NCBI GenBank assembly: GCA_012031265.1
Contig: JAAUTY010000018.1
Coordinates: 1 to 64,000 of the forward strand
DNA length: 64,000 bases
Direction: 5' to 3'
From: Spirulinaceae cyanobacterium SM2_1_0
GTDB taxonomy: Bacteria; Cyanobacteriota; Cyanobacteriia; Cyanobacteriales; Spirulinaceae
Shown here piece by piece: positions 45,896-55,800 of the stretch. Numbering within the stretch: position 1 is the stretch's first letter; the number at the start of each line of letters is the position of its first letter. The notes beneath the pieces were generated by a model. It saw only the letters and a list, made by a program, of their open reading frames with translations. It was not told the origin of the DNA and did no database searches. Both the position numbers and the translations under genes were made by a program.

Positions 45896-48226
45896 CTAGC
45901 GACGGCTCAGCAACCAGTAGGTTGTCATTTCGCCCTTGCCTCGCACCAGCAACTTGCCGCGTCGCTTGAGGTGATAGCGCGATCGCAACTGGCGATACAC
46001 CGCCTGCGTGACTTGGATGCAACCAGCTTCGCCCTGGGACTCCATGCGCGAGGCGACATTCACCGTATCGCCCCAGAGATCGTAGATGAAGCGACGAATG
46101 CCGATCACGCCTGCCACCACCGGCCCGGTGTGAATGCCAATCCGCAGCGACAGCGGCACTCCCTGCTCGTCGGGAAAACTGGAGATCGCGGCTTGCATAT
46201 CCAGGGCGAGATCGGCGATCGCCGCCACCGAATCACCGTGCTCAGTCGGCACACCGCCCACCGCCATGTAGGCATCGCCGATGGTTTTGACCTTTTCCAG
46301 CTCATGCCACTCCACCAGCTTGTCAAACAGCGAAAAGATGTGGTTGAGCAGAAAAACCACCTCCTTCGCTGACATCTGACCTGCCAGGGCTGTGAAGCCG
46401 ACGATATCGGCAAACAGAATCGTTGCCTGGTCAAACTGGTCGGCGATCGAACCGCTACCCTGCTTGAGCTGTTCCGCGATCGGGGCTGGCAAGATATTGA
46501 GCAATAACTGCTCTGAGCGTTGCTGCTGTTGCTGGAGAGCGGCCTCCACCTGCTTGCGTTGGGTGATGTCGCGCGCCACCCAAATGACCGCTTGCTCATT
46601 GAGCGGCGAGATCGTGGCGGCAAACCAGTGGGGCTGACTCGCCAGTTCGATTTGGTACTCAACGAGTTGGGTCGTGCCAGTAGCGAGGGCTTGGCGGATC
46701 GTCTGGATGAACAGCTCTGCTTGCTCTGGCGGGAAAATATCGTGCTCCGTTACCCCAATGAGCGCGTCAGCCGATTGGGCTACCAGAGTCGGATCCCCGG
46801 CGGCGATTTTGAGGTAGCGTCCGTCGGCATCTTTGACGAAGATCAGCTCTGTCATCGCCGCAAACAGGCTGCGTAGCTCCGCATCCGCTGCTGCTAGCGC
46901 TAGGGTGCGTTGTTGCACCCGCCCTTCGAGTTCAGTGTTGGCTTTTTCTAGAGCGGTAAAAGAGGCGTGCAACTGTTGCGACATTTGGTCAAAGGCGGCT
47001 GCGAGCGACTGCACTTCGGCAATCGGGCCGGGAATCGTCTTGCCCTGAAGTTGCCCCGCCGCCATTGCCTGACTGGCGGCGATCAGGCGGGTCAGCGGCT
47101 CTGTCAGCCAGCGCGCGGTGAGGATGCCGAGACCGATCGAGAGCACCAGCGCCCCCAGGCAAAGCCAGAGCGTCAGGCGCGTATTTTGCTCGATACGAGC
47201 GAGAAAATCGGCTTCGGGCACGACGACGACGATCAGCCAGTCCAGGCCCTGCGCGTCGGTCAGGGGCGTGACTTGCAAAAATTGCGGTTCGCCGTCGAGG
47301 GTGAAACTCAGTTGTGTCGGGGCGGCGATCGCCCCCAAATCAGGAAAGGTCGCTTCTAAATAGGCTGCCGTCGCCTGGATCAGCGGTTCGCCCATGTTGC
47401 TGGCTTTGAGGCGCAGCGTCGTACCGTAGGAGAGCAGGAATGGCTGCTCCAGGGTGGAACTGGCAACCAAGAACCCCGACCGCTCGATGATAAACGCTTG
47501 GCCGGTTTTGCCAATGGCAAGCGCTTGTAAGAAATCGCCAATTTCAGCCAGCGCGATTTCGGCGCTGAAGACCCCCAATAGGCGACCCTCACGGTCGTAA
47601 ACCGGTTGGCTGAAGGGGCTGGCGAGGGTTTGCGCGTCGGGGCGGGTATAGATGCCAGCCCAAATTGCGGTGCCGGTCTCAATCGCGACTGTGTACCAAG
47701 CCTGGAAGCGAGCATTAACATCGGAGGTACTGCGGAGGGGGCGGCTGCGTTGACCCGGCGCGGTTGCCGCATAGGTTGTCAACTCTCGTGCCGTCGCTGC
47801 GGTCGCCTCATAAACCTGAAACGAGCCATCGCGTCGGCGCTCGATCCCCAGCAATTCCCCCCGCGCATTGCCAAATTTGATGCCGCTGAGGCTGGCCGTA
47901 GCCCGCAGTTGCGGCCAAAGAAAGCGCTCAATCTCGCCCCAGTCGGCTGGGTTGAGCACGCCTGATTCAACCGCTTCCACATTCATCTGGTTGATCTGAA
48001 CCGGTGCATCCAAGTAAGTCTGCACCTGCTGCTGAATGCGGGCGGTGATTTCGGCCCGCAGTTGCGCGGTGACCTCAGCGATCGCCCGCTCGCCATTGCG
48101 TAGCGACAGCCAGCCGGTCAGCCCGACGGCGAGCGCGATCTGCACGGCAAATGGTAGCACCAGCACAGTCCGCAAAGGCAGTCTGGCTGGGATGCGCGAT
48201 CGCCAGCGAGAGGGTAGGCCGGGCAT
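45896..48226 (-). CDS. Cache-HAMP-PAS class III adenylate cyclase
   Basis: The 776-residue membrane receptor has an N-terminal helix, a periplasmic double Cache-like sensor (about 60-330), a second helix, HAMP (about 355-410), a coiled coil, PAS (about 445-560) and a class III cyclase domain (about 600-770). Metal-binding aspartates are in ILFADIVGFT and KTIGDAYMAVGG; the substrate pair is Lys (KVKTIGD) and Asp (YDLWGDTVN), the adenylate pattern. The Asn/Arg catalytic pair is in TVNVASRM. It should make cAMP on binding a ligand outside. ATG 48226 is chosen, but TTG 48289, which overlaps the upstream gene, is possible. Confidence 0.92.
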   Translation of the reverse strand: MPGLPSRWRSRIPARLPLRTVLVLPFAVQIALAVGLTGWLSLRNGERAIAEVTAQLRAEITARIQQQVQTYLDAPVQINQMNVEAVESGVLNPADWGEIERFLWPQLRATASLSGIKFGNARGELLGIERRRDGSFQVYEATAATARELTTYAATAPGQRSRPLRSTSDVNARFQAWYTVAIETGTAIWAGIYTRPDAQTLASPFSQPVYDREGRLLGVFSAEIALAEIGDFLQALAIGKTGQAFIIERSGFLVASSTLEQPFLLSYGTTLRLKASNMGEPLIQATAAYLEATFPDLGAIAAPTQLSFTLDGEPQFLQVTPLTDAQGLDWLIVVVVPEADFLARIEQNTRLTLWLCLGALVLSIGLGILTARWLTEPLTRLIAASQAMAAGQLQGKTIPGPIAEVQSLAAAFDQMSQQLHASFTALEKANTELEGRVQQRTLALAAADAELRSLFAAMTELIFVKDADGRYLKIAAGDPTLVAQSADALIGVTEHDIFPPEQAELFIQTIRQALATGTTQLVEYQIELASQPHWFAATISPLNEQAVIWVARDITQRKQVEAALQQQQQRSEQLLLNILPAPIAEQLKQGSGSIADQFDQATILFADIVGFTALAGQMSAKEVVFLLNHIFSLFDKLVEWHELEKVKTIGDAYMAVGGVPTEHGDSVAAIADLALDMQAAISSFPDEQGVPLSLRIGIHTGPVVAGVIGIRRFIYDLWGDTVNVASRMESQGEAGCIQVTQAVYRQLRSRYHLKRRGKLLVRGKGEMTTYWLLSRR

Positions 48227-48281
48227 ACACGAGGAGCAGACAGCAATAGGGGCGGGTCTCGGAACCTGAGCACGGCGAGGC

Positions 48282-49037
48282 TCAGCCAAACCATTTTTGA
48301 ATCAGACGTTCTATTTCTCCATCATCTTGCAATTGCTTCAGGATCTCGTTGAAGCGCTCGAGATCGTCCGATCCCTTGGGTAGGGCGATCGCGCTGCCTT
48401 CGGTTCCCGCATCAAAGGGTGTCTCGAAGTTCAAATCCGGGTTGGCAGCCGTATAGCTCTTGGCGACGGTGGACTCAATGACCGCCGCATCGAGTTCGCC
48501 CGCTTTGACCGCCTGGACAATCTCGCCAATCGCCTCTAGCTCCACCAACTCCGCCTCGGGCAGTTGTTCCGCCGCCGCTTCGGCTTGGATCGAGCCAGCC
48601 TGGACACCGACTTTTTGCCCGGCGAGCGCCGCTGGACTGTCGGCACGTTGACCCTGGCGAGTCAAGATGATGCTCTCGGCTTTGTAATAAATGTCAGTGA
48701 AGTCTACTAGTTCACGACGTTCTGCCGTGGGAGACATCCCTGCCATAACAAAATCGACTGATTTGGCTTGTAGGGCTGGGATCAGGTCATCAAAAGGACG
48801 ATTTTCAATCTTCAGGTCGGTGTCCAATTCTGCAGCGATCGCCCGGGCAATGTCGATGTCAAAGCCGACAATCTCCTCCTCGCCGCCAGAGGTGTCAATG
48901 AACTCATAGGGCGGATAGTCCGCCGAAGTGCCCATGACCAGGGTTTGTTCAGTGCCCGCATCGCTACAAGCGCCGAGAGCGACCACGCTTAGAACAGCCG
49001 CGAGGGCCGACGACCAAAGTTGTCGAACCGATTTCAT
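48282..49037 (-). CDS. amino-acid-type solute-binding lipoprotein
   Basis: The 251-residue protein has a lipoprotein signal (lipobox LGAC, cysteine 24) and one family-3-like binding domain: MGTSADYPPYEFID, GFDIDIARAIAAELD, MAGMSPTAERRELVDFTD and GVQAGSIQAE. Such proteins bind polar amino acids or similar small molecules in the periplasm. The usual permease and ATPase genes are absent. Instead the next gene downstream on the same strand is a Cache-type cyclase; its stop (48282-48284) overlaps the possible TTG start of that gene at 48289. It may deliver ligand to that receptor. Confidence 0.9.
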   Translation of the reverse strand: MKSVRQLWSSALAAVLSVVALGACSDAGTEQTLVMGTSADYPPYEFIDTSGGEEEIVGFDIDIARAIAAELDTDLKIENRPFDDLIPALQAKSVDFVMAGMSPTAERRELVDFTDIYYKAESIILTRQGQRADSPAALAGQKVGVQAGSIQAEAAAEQLPEAELVELEAIGEIVQAVKAGELDAAVIESTVAKSYTAANPDLNFETPFDAGTEGSAIALPKGSDDLERFNEILKQLQDDGEIERLIQKWFG

Positions 49038-49404
49038 CCGTTAAGCCTCACCTGCTAAGTTGGAAATCTGGTAGGCAACTCCTGACATAAGCCGTAGTAA
49101 CTATTGTAAATGATGCTGCGTCAAGCCTAGTTTTTGGGACTGTCGAATGGGTGCATCCCAGCTTCGTAGCCCTGCGTTCCTACGGAGCAGGCTCCGCCAA
49201 TGTCTTAAATCCCTCTCCCCTTGTCTGTTGAGAGTAGTCGTGCCAGACCGCATCCCCTTGGCAGATGGCTCAGTCATAATCCGTAGAGAAGCGAGGGTCA
49301 GCCCGACGATGCATCCCCTGAGAACTCGAAAAATCGCCTGGTTCCCCTGGGAGACCGTATCGCGCAAGGATGAGTGCAGTGGATGGAGCGGTTGCTTCAA
49401 CAAG
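49038..49404. other. gene-free stretch with repeat-like sequence
   Basis: About 370 bases without a supportable gene. The open frames here do not look coding. The segment from about 49144 (gaatgggtgcatcccagctt) resembles sequence near the dispersed repeat at 50437. It leads into MITE copy C. Confidence 0.4.
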
Positions 49405-49515
49405 CTAGTACCGCTACGCGGAATTTTGAGTTCTGAGTTTTGAGTTCTGAGTGCCTGCAATACGGGAATCTTGGGGATTTTGAATGGGCATCTCATTTCC
49501 GCCGTCCTGTACTAG
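49405..49515 (+). repeat. MITE-like element, copy C (111 bp)
   Basis: This is the cleanest copy. It begins CTAGTACCGCTACGCGG and ends CCTGTACTAG, so it has 7-bp terminal inverted repeats CTAGTAC/GTACTAG (49405-49411 and 49509-49515). The outer CTAG on both sides could be a target-site duplication like those of IS5-type elements. The inside carries GAGTTTT/GAGTTCT heptamers. Confidence 0.88.
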
Positions 49516-49551
49516 ACGCTATAGGCGCTTGCCCTGTCCACTCCCAAAGCG

Positions 49552-49735
49552 GCATATCGCTGGTTGGGCATTGATGTCAGTAAAGACCGCTTGGATGTCG
49601 ATGACCCGAACCAGTAGTGAAGGTGGGAAACAACTGTGGCAAGCGTTGTCAGATGGTTCAGATTAGACCGTGGTCTGTGAAGCGAGTGGGGAGTATGAAA
49701 CCCTGATGACTACCCCCCTCTTGGGTCAGACGGCG
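49552..49735 (+). pseudogene. IS110-family transposase remnant
   Basis: Translation from 49552 gives RWLGIDVSKDRLDVDDPNQ and then a stop. From 49613, one base further in frame, SSEGGKQLWQALSDGSD appears and, after another stop, VVCEASGEYETLMTTPLL. These match the N-terminal DEDD-type nuclease region of IS110 transposases (IGIDVSK and a V-x-EA-x-G-x-YE element). The rest is degraded. No recombinase serine domain is left, so it is inactive. Confidence 0.75.
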
Positions 49736-50047
49736 ACCAGGAACAAACTTGGTACTCCTAAATTCTGATGTTGTGCGAGTGTTTTCTGACGATGCGGCTG
49801 CAAATAAAGTATTACGTCTCTTGAGCCAGGTTGCCCAGCGCCAGCAGTCCGACACCTGACCCGCTCCAACCCGACTGATTCCCGACAGTTGAACCGTGCG
49901 ATCGCCACCGCCATCTCGCCGAGGATTGTTATGGGTAGGCTGACAAAATCTCGAATCCTACGCCCTTCCTCCATCGTAAGGCGTAACTTTTGCTACATTT
50001 CCTGGTCGGCTGACTAGAATGCCAGTACAGCCACTACCGGGAAAGCG
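49736..50047. other. gene-free stretch after the IS110 remnant
   Basis: About 310 bases with no supportable gene or RNA. It may hold further decayed IS110 sequence, but I see no residual motif in it. Confidence 0.35.
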
Positions 50048-50269
50048 ATGAGATTCCCCAATACTCGACAACACATCCACAAGACCGATGTCGTTGAACG
50101 CACTCTGAGCATTGTGATCGCCTTCGTCTCCTCGCTAGTTCTCGGCCTCACGGTCACCAATGAGGGGCCGAGCTGGACGCAGGCAACACAGATTCAACCC
50201 GTCTTGCTCGGTGAAGTGGGGTTGTGGGGCGGAGCTTTAGGCATTGCTGAGTCCGGCAATGAAATCTGA
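50048..50269 (+). CDS. small hypothetical protein with one membrane segment
   Basis: The open frame gives 73 residues with one hydrophobic segment (TLSIVIAFVSSLVLGLTV) after a basic start. A GGGAAAG purine run precedes the ATG by a few bases. It lies in repeat-rich sequence and I do not recognise it. It may be a chance frame or part of a decayed gene. Confidence 0.3.
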   Translation: MRFPNTRQHIHKTDVVERTLSIVIAFVSSLVLGLTVTNEGPSWTQATQIQPVLLGEVGLWGGALGIAESGNEI

Positions 50270-50436
50270 TGCTATCGATAGCAAAAACCTTCCGCCTCTC
50301 CACACACAAGAGATGCGACATATAGCGTCTCTTTGATTTTGGGGGATGGGTACCGAATTTAGTGTCATAAAGTCCGAATTTGGCTCTCCTGGATCTGCGG
50401 TGATAAGCACAAGTTTTCAGTGCTGAAAGGGAGCAT

Positions 50437-50600
50437 CCCAGTTTGGAAACCCTCACCCTAAATCCCTCTCCCAAGCTGGGAGAGGGACTTCTAGCTCCCC
50501 TTCTCCCAGCTTGGGAGAAGGGGTTGGGGGATGTAGACGCGCAGCGGCTTCTCGTAGAGTGGGGAACCGTAGCGCCAAAGTGGGATGCACCCGTGCTGAA
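50437..50600 (+). repeat. dispersed repeat with two strong hairpins
   Basis: The segment contains caaccctcaccctaaatccc-like sequence and two perfect hairpins: 50464-50486 (9-bp arms ccctctccc/gggagaggg) and 50497-50523 (12-bp arms ccccttctccca/tgggagaagggg, 3-base loop). It ends near gatgtagacgcgcagcggct. An inverted copy lies at 31889-32012 and a partial relative at 59999-60125. Confidence 0.8.
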
Positions 50601-50721
50601 ATCACTGCCAAGCAAGGGTTTCAGCAATTCAGCCCACAAGGTTTGGTATCAGTACTACACTTATCCCACCCTAAACCCAGGAGAGCTAAAATTAACAGCC
50701 AGGATTCGCTGCCGTCGCGTA

Positions 50722-51330
50722 CTACAAACCTGCCAATTCCATCCCTCGCTGTACTGCCGGTCGTGCTTGCAGAGTTTCTGTCCAGCGCTGCAAGTGGGGA
50801 TACTGCTCCAGGGTCACTTCTAAATAATCATGAGCTGCCACCCAAGGATAGGTGGCAATATCCGCGATTGAGTAGTCACCCGCCAAAAACTCGCGTTCAG
50901 CTAACTGTTTGTCCATGACGCTGAATAAGCGCAAAGTCTCCTTTTCATAGCGCTGAATGGCATAGTCAATCGCCGTGGGAGCGGCGCGGCGAAAATGGCC
51001 GAGTTGACCAAACATCGGCCCCACATTCGCCATCTGGAACATTAACCATTCAATGACTTCTATACGAGGCTGAGTCTCTGTCGGCAGTAGTTGACCCGTT
51101 TTATCCGCCAAGTAGATGAGGATGGCCCCGGACTCAAAAACCTGAATGTCAGTTTCGGTATCAATGATCGCGGGGATTTTGCTATTTGGATTTAGGGTTA
51201 CAAACTCCGGCACGAACTGTTCGCCCTTGCTGATATCAACTTTGTGTAATTGGTAGGGTAAACTCACTTCCTCCAGCAGAATGGCTGGCTTGCGACCATT
51301 GGGAGTGGTGAATGTGTAAAGTTCAATCAT
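50722..51330 (-). CDS. glutathione S-transferase
   Basis: The 202-residue protein has a thioredoxin-fold N-terminal domain (MIELYTFTTPNGRKPAILLE, with the Thr/Asn-type active site of YfcG-like/Nu-class GSTs), the NSKIPAIID cis-proline motif and VFESGAILIYLAD for glutathione binding. An all-helical C-terminal domain contains FLAGDYSIADIATYPWV. It may detoxify or reduce disulfides with glutathione. ATG 51330 starts it. It is flanked by repeats and has no operon partner. Confidence 0.92.
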   Translation of the reverse strand: MIELYTFTTPNGRKPAILLEEVSLPYQLHKVDISKGEQFVPEFVTLNPNSKIPAIIDTETDIQVFESGAILIYLADKTGQLLPTETQPRIEVIEWLMFQMANVGPMFGQLGHFRRAAPTAIDYAIQRYEKETLRLFSVMDKQLAEREFLAGDYSIADIATYPWVAAHDYLEVTLEQYPHLQRWTETLQARPAVQRGMELAGL

Positions 51331-51545
51331 AATTTGTGGTTAAACGGCAATAGAAAAGGGCTGCAATCGCAACCTGGTGCGCGTGCTACGCACCGCAAAT
51401 ATAGCAGCAATCACGACGCCTCGACTCGCATCCGGCTTGCAGACGATGCATCACTGGGTGAATCCGAGCTAATGCTGTCGGCTTGAGGGTTGCTGCCTGG
51501 AGTCAGGCGGTGAGCAGGGAGTCGCGATCGCCCCGAGCAATCTGT

Positions 51546-51670
51546 CTAGTAACCCTACGCGGAGGTTTGGGGTTTGAGTTTTGAGGTTTGAGTTTTGGGT
51601 TTTGAGTGCCTGCAATCCGGGAATCTTGGGGGTTTTGAATGGGCATCTCATTTCCGCTGTCTTGTACTAG
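51546..51670 (+). repeat. MITE-like element, copy D (125 bp)
   Basis: It begins CTAGTAACCCTACGCGG and ends CTTGTACTAG, with the same order of internal segments as copy C (heptamer run, gagtgcctgcaat, gggaatcttggg, gaatgggcatctcatttccg). It lies between the GST gene and the 3' end of the tetR-type gene, 140 bases from that stop. The rest of the 480-base gap (51331-51811) shows no gene. Confidence 0.87.
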
Positions 51671-51811
51671 AAGCCAAAATGTGGGCGGTGCGTGGGGTAA
51701 TCGGTGTCTGATGGCGTTGTAATTGAGTGGCTCGATTCATCATTGACCGCTACTTTGGGCATATTCATTTCAGTTCGAGACTGAAAAAACCGCTTCACTG
51801 ACCTACCCGCT

Positions 51812-52393
51812 TCAATCTAGGACGGATAGTGCCGTGCGGACGATGCTGTGTAATAACTCACGTTCTGGGCGCAACTTGGAGATCACCCGCAGCCCCTGGA
51901 GCGTGCAGAGCAAGAACTGGGCAAGTGCATCGAGATCGCGCTCAGGGGTGAGATCCCCTTGCTGCTGGGCACTTTTCAGGGCACATTTCAACGCTCGTTC
52001 AACGCGGCTGAGATTCGCCGTGACCCGCGTCGCGACCTCCTGGTCGTGGATGCAGAGTTCCACAGCCGAGTTAGTCGCTAAACAGCCCCGCCGCTCCGAG
52101 TCATTGATGGCTCTTTCAACAAGTGTGTAGAAGTATTCGGCAATGGCTAATTTACCGGCGTTATCTGCTTCTAGCCGCGCCACCGCTTGTTTCACAACCT
52201 GCTCATCATAATGAGCAATCGCGGCCAGAAATAGAGAGTGCTTATCGCCAAAGGTGTTATATAGACTCCCTCGGTTGATCCCCATACTGTCAACGAGATC
52301 CTGCATCGAGGTGGCCGCATAACCTTTGTGCCAAAAGGTCTGCATCGCCTTAGTGAGCACCTCCTCGCGGTCGAATGTCCGGTGTCGTGCCAT
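51812..52393 (-). CDS. TetR/AcrR-family transcriptional regulator
   Basis: The 193-residue protein has the TetR helix-turn-helix near its N-terminus (RHRTFDREEVLTKAMQTFWH, then TSMQDLVDSMGINRGSLYNT) and a ligand-binding C-terminal helical domain including RRGCLATNSAVEL. It should repress one or more genes until it binds a small molecule. ATG 52393 is chosen; the frame is open to 52477. Its target may be the nearby GST or its own promoter, but no operator could be identified. Confidence 0.92.
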   Translation of the reverse strand: MARHRTFDREEVLTKAMQTFWHKGYAATSMQDLVDSMGINRGSLYNTFGDKHSLFLAAIAHYDEQVVKQAVARLEADNAGKLAIAEYFYTLVERAINDSERRGCLATNSAVELCIHDQEVATRVTANLSRVERALKCALKSAQQQGDLTPERDLDALAQFLLCTLQGLRVISKLRPERELLHSIVRTALSVLD

Positions 52394-52473
52394 CCGCTTG
52401 CCTGAGCTGTTTTGACTTCTAAGTGTCCCCAGCCTAACACTTTCTGGAACGATTGGTAAAATATTGTCAACTG

Positions 52474-52701
52474 TCAACTTTGACCGCCTTGGTCAAGGCC
52501 ATCTCCACCCTGACCATCCGCATGGCTGCACGGGCGATCGCCCTTCCGCCAAGGTAGCCAAAAGGCCTGAGCATCCCGTAAACCCCCGCCAGCCAGCAGG
52601 GCATTGTGAAAGGCATTAAATAATTTAAATAAGGCTTGGTGTTCACCATCGATCTGGCGATCGCCCGTGCAATAGCTGGTTTGCCAAATTGCAATGGCCA
52701 T
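52474..52701 (-). pseudogene. truncated hemerythrin-like fragment
   Basis: The 75-residue frame starts MAIAIWQTSYCTGDRQIDGE and continues HQALFKLFNAFHNALLAGG, which fits the first helix of bacteriohemerythrin (W-x-x-x-x-x-TG-x-x-x-ID-x-x-H). After that the sequence no longer resembles the family, and the other iron-binding His and Glu residues are missing. It is probably a decayed gene. The start overlaps the open frame upstream of the mannosidase. Confidence 0.45.
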
Positions 52702-52843
52702 CAGTGGTTTCAATTTAATTAGTATTAATTGGCTCAATCGGATTGAGTTTTGGCATTGTAACGCTCACCTCGCCAACGATTCAGTCAAATTTGAGGGCGT
52801 TTTTGTGTCAATAATAGGGTCTGTTGTTTGCCCTGATTTCGCC

Positions 52844-55800
52844 ATGAGTGCTGACGCGATCGCCGCCGCCACCACCCGCTTGCGCCGCCTGTGTCAGCGC
52901 GATGTCCAGGCGCATTGGCACGGTTATGCAGGCGATCTGCCCGATGAGCCGGGGGTGGCTAGCGCGGCGATTGAGCCAGAGACTTGGGCGATCGCGCCCC
53001 AAAACGAGAAGGGGTATCTGGTCTGGGAAGCCGGACGCCGTGTGCAGTGGTACGCGCAGCGCTGGGTCTTGCCGACACAATGGGAGTGCTATCCGCTTCA
53101 GGGGTTGACTTTGCGGCTAGCACTGACTTGGTGGGCTGAGGATGCCCAAATTTTTGTCAACGGTCAATTCCAGCAAGCGGGTGATCTCTTCGATTCCTCG
53201 GCTCGGATTGTTTTGACGGAAAACATAGAACCAGGTCAGACAATCGTGGTCACTCTACGGCTGGTGAGTCCGGGACACGATATTGGCGGGTTGATGCGAT
53301 CGCGCCTGCTCGCCGAAGCCCCCGCCGCTCATCTGGCTGACGCCCTCGATCCCGGCTTCGTCGCCGATGAAATTGAGGTGCTCGCCAAGTATGCTACCGC
53401 CTTCGCACCCGAGCGCTTGGGCGCGATCGCCGCCGCACTGGCGACCCTGGATTGGTCATTCGTCACCGCCGCCGACCGCTTCGAGCAGGCCTTGCGCTCC
53501 TTGCGCGATCGCCTCCGCCCCCTCGCCGCCGACCTCCAGCAGCGCCGGGTCACCATGCTCGGTCACGCCCACCTCGACATGGCTTGGCTCTGGGAACTGC
53601 CCGAAACCTACGCCGCCGCCGAGCGTACCTTCCGCTCCGTCCTGACCCTGCACCAGGAATTTCCAGCACTCACTTTTTGCCACACCAGCCCCGCCCTCTA
53701 CGCCTGGTTTGCGGCCGAGCGACCGGCCTTGTTCGCGGCGATCCGGGCGGCGATCGCCGCCGGTTACTGGGAACCCCTCGGCGGGATGTGGGTCGAGCCA
53801 GACGCCAACCTGCCCAACGGCGAAGCCCTCGCCCGACAACTGCTCTACGGTCAACGCTACACCCACGAACAATTTGGCACCCAGAGCCGCGTCGCTTGGC
53901 TGACGGATACCTTTGGCTTCAATTGGCAACTGCCGCAGCTCCTCAAGCTCGGTGGCATCGATTACTTTGTCACCCAAAAACTGCACTGGAATGACTCCAC
54001 AGAATTTCCCCACGGGGTCTTCTGGTGGGAAGCTCCTGACGGAACACGCGTCCTAGCGCTCATGTCGCCACCCAATGTCACCGGCGTCATGGATACCCAG
54101 CCGCAGCCGATGACAAACTACGCAGTGAAATGGGAACAACAAACTGGTTTAACCGAGATTTTCTGGTTACCCGGTGTGGGTGACCACGGCGGTGGCCCGA
54201 CCCGCGATATGTTGGCTGTGCAGGCTCGCTGGCAGCGATCGCCCTTTTTTCCGCAGGTTGAATTTAGCCGCGCCGAACCATTTTTAGATCGCTTGGCAAC
54301 GCTCGAACCCGAAGAAAAATTTCCGATTTGGCGCGACGAACTGTATGTCGAATTGCATCGCGGTTGCTATACTGCCCATGCGGATCAGAAGTGGTTCAAT
54401 CGCCGCGCCGAGGGGTTGCTTTACGAAGCCGAGTTACTCGCCGCACTGGCGGTACTCAGCCAGCCGTCCGATTTTGTTTACCCTCAGCAAGCGATTGAGA
54501 CAGCCTGGAAGCAGGTTTTACTCAATCAATTTCATGACATTTTGCCAGGAACCTCGATTCCTGGCGTTTTTGTCACCGCCAATCAGGGTTGGCGAGCGGC
54601 GATCGCCAGCGCAGCAGCGATCGCCGACCGAGCACTCACCGCCTTGTGCCAACAGATTGCTCTCACAAAACCACCCATTGCTAACGCTCAGCCCTGGTTG
54701 GTCTTCAACACCCTCAACTGGGCACGCTCAGAGGAGGTTGAACTTGCCATTACCGCCGATCATTGCCAAGTTTTCGATCGCGACGGACAGGTGTTGCCCA
54801 GTCAGCGAACTGCCGAGGGCCAGTGGCGAGTCTTAGTTGCTAGTGTCCCAGCACTGGGTTATACGCCGATTTGGGTACAGGCGTCGGCCGCGTCTGACTT
54901 GGCTCGGAGTGAAGTCAAGGAGAGGATGCTTGAGACGCGATGCCGTGCGTCTTTACAAAAAAGTTCCGAAACACAGACTTGGCAGCTTGAAAACTCTGTG
55001 CTGCGGGTAGAAATTGCTGCCAAAACTGGCAATATCACCGCTCTTTTTGACAAGTCAGCCCAGCGAGATGTGTTGAATGAGGCAGCGAATGAGTTACAGT
55101 TTTTTCGTGATGCTGGTCAGTATTGGGATGCTTGGAATATTGACCCAGACTATGAGCAGAAGCAACTCCCGGCGGCGATTGTCACGGCGATTGAACCCTT
55201 GGAAACAGGGCCGGTGCGATCGCGCCTCCGCGTCACGCGCCAATTTCAACAATCGACCTTTCAACAAGACTATTGCTTGACTGCCCACTCGCCTGTGCTG
55301 ACCATTGCCACTGAGGTCGATTGGCAGGAGCAGCACGTGATGGTGAAGGCTGCCTTTCCGCTCGCCTTAGAGGCTGATTTTGTCACCTATGAGATTCCCT
55401 GCGGCGCGATCAAGCGTCCGACCCGACCACAAACGCCGCAAGAGCAAGCGAAGTGGGAAGTCTGCGGACAGCGCTGGGCGGATCTAACGGCGACCAATGG
55501 CGAGTACGGCGTCAGTGTGCTGAACGACTGCAAGTACGGCTACGACCATCAGCCGGGACAGTTGCGGCTAACCCTTTTGCGCGCGCCGCAGTGGCCGCAT
55601 CCCGATAGCGATCGCGGTCAGCATCGCTTCACCTACGCCCTCTACCCCCACAGCGGCGGTTGGCAGGCGGCCCAGACTGTGCGGCGGGCGGCGGAGTTGA
55701 ATCTGCCACTGCGGGGGCGATCGCATGGCCCCGCTCCCGCCCCAAGCCCAACACTCCCGCCCCAAGCCAGCTTACTGACCCTGACGGGCGAAACGCTGAT

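Noticed and set aside
45896-48226. guanylate cyclase call
   Set aside because: The substrate-pair residues are Lys and Asp, the adenylate pattern.
50154-50639. 161-codon minus-strand open frame
   Set aside because: Much of it is the dispersed repeat, which gives the same peptide-like string at 31889-32012; it is not a gene.
53452-53994. 180-codon plus-strand open frame
   Set aside because: It lies inside the mannosidase catalytic region in another frame.
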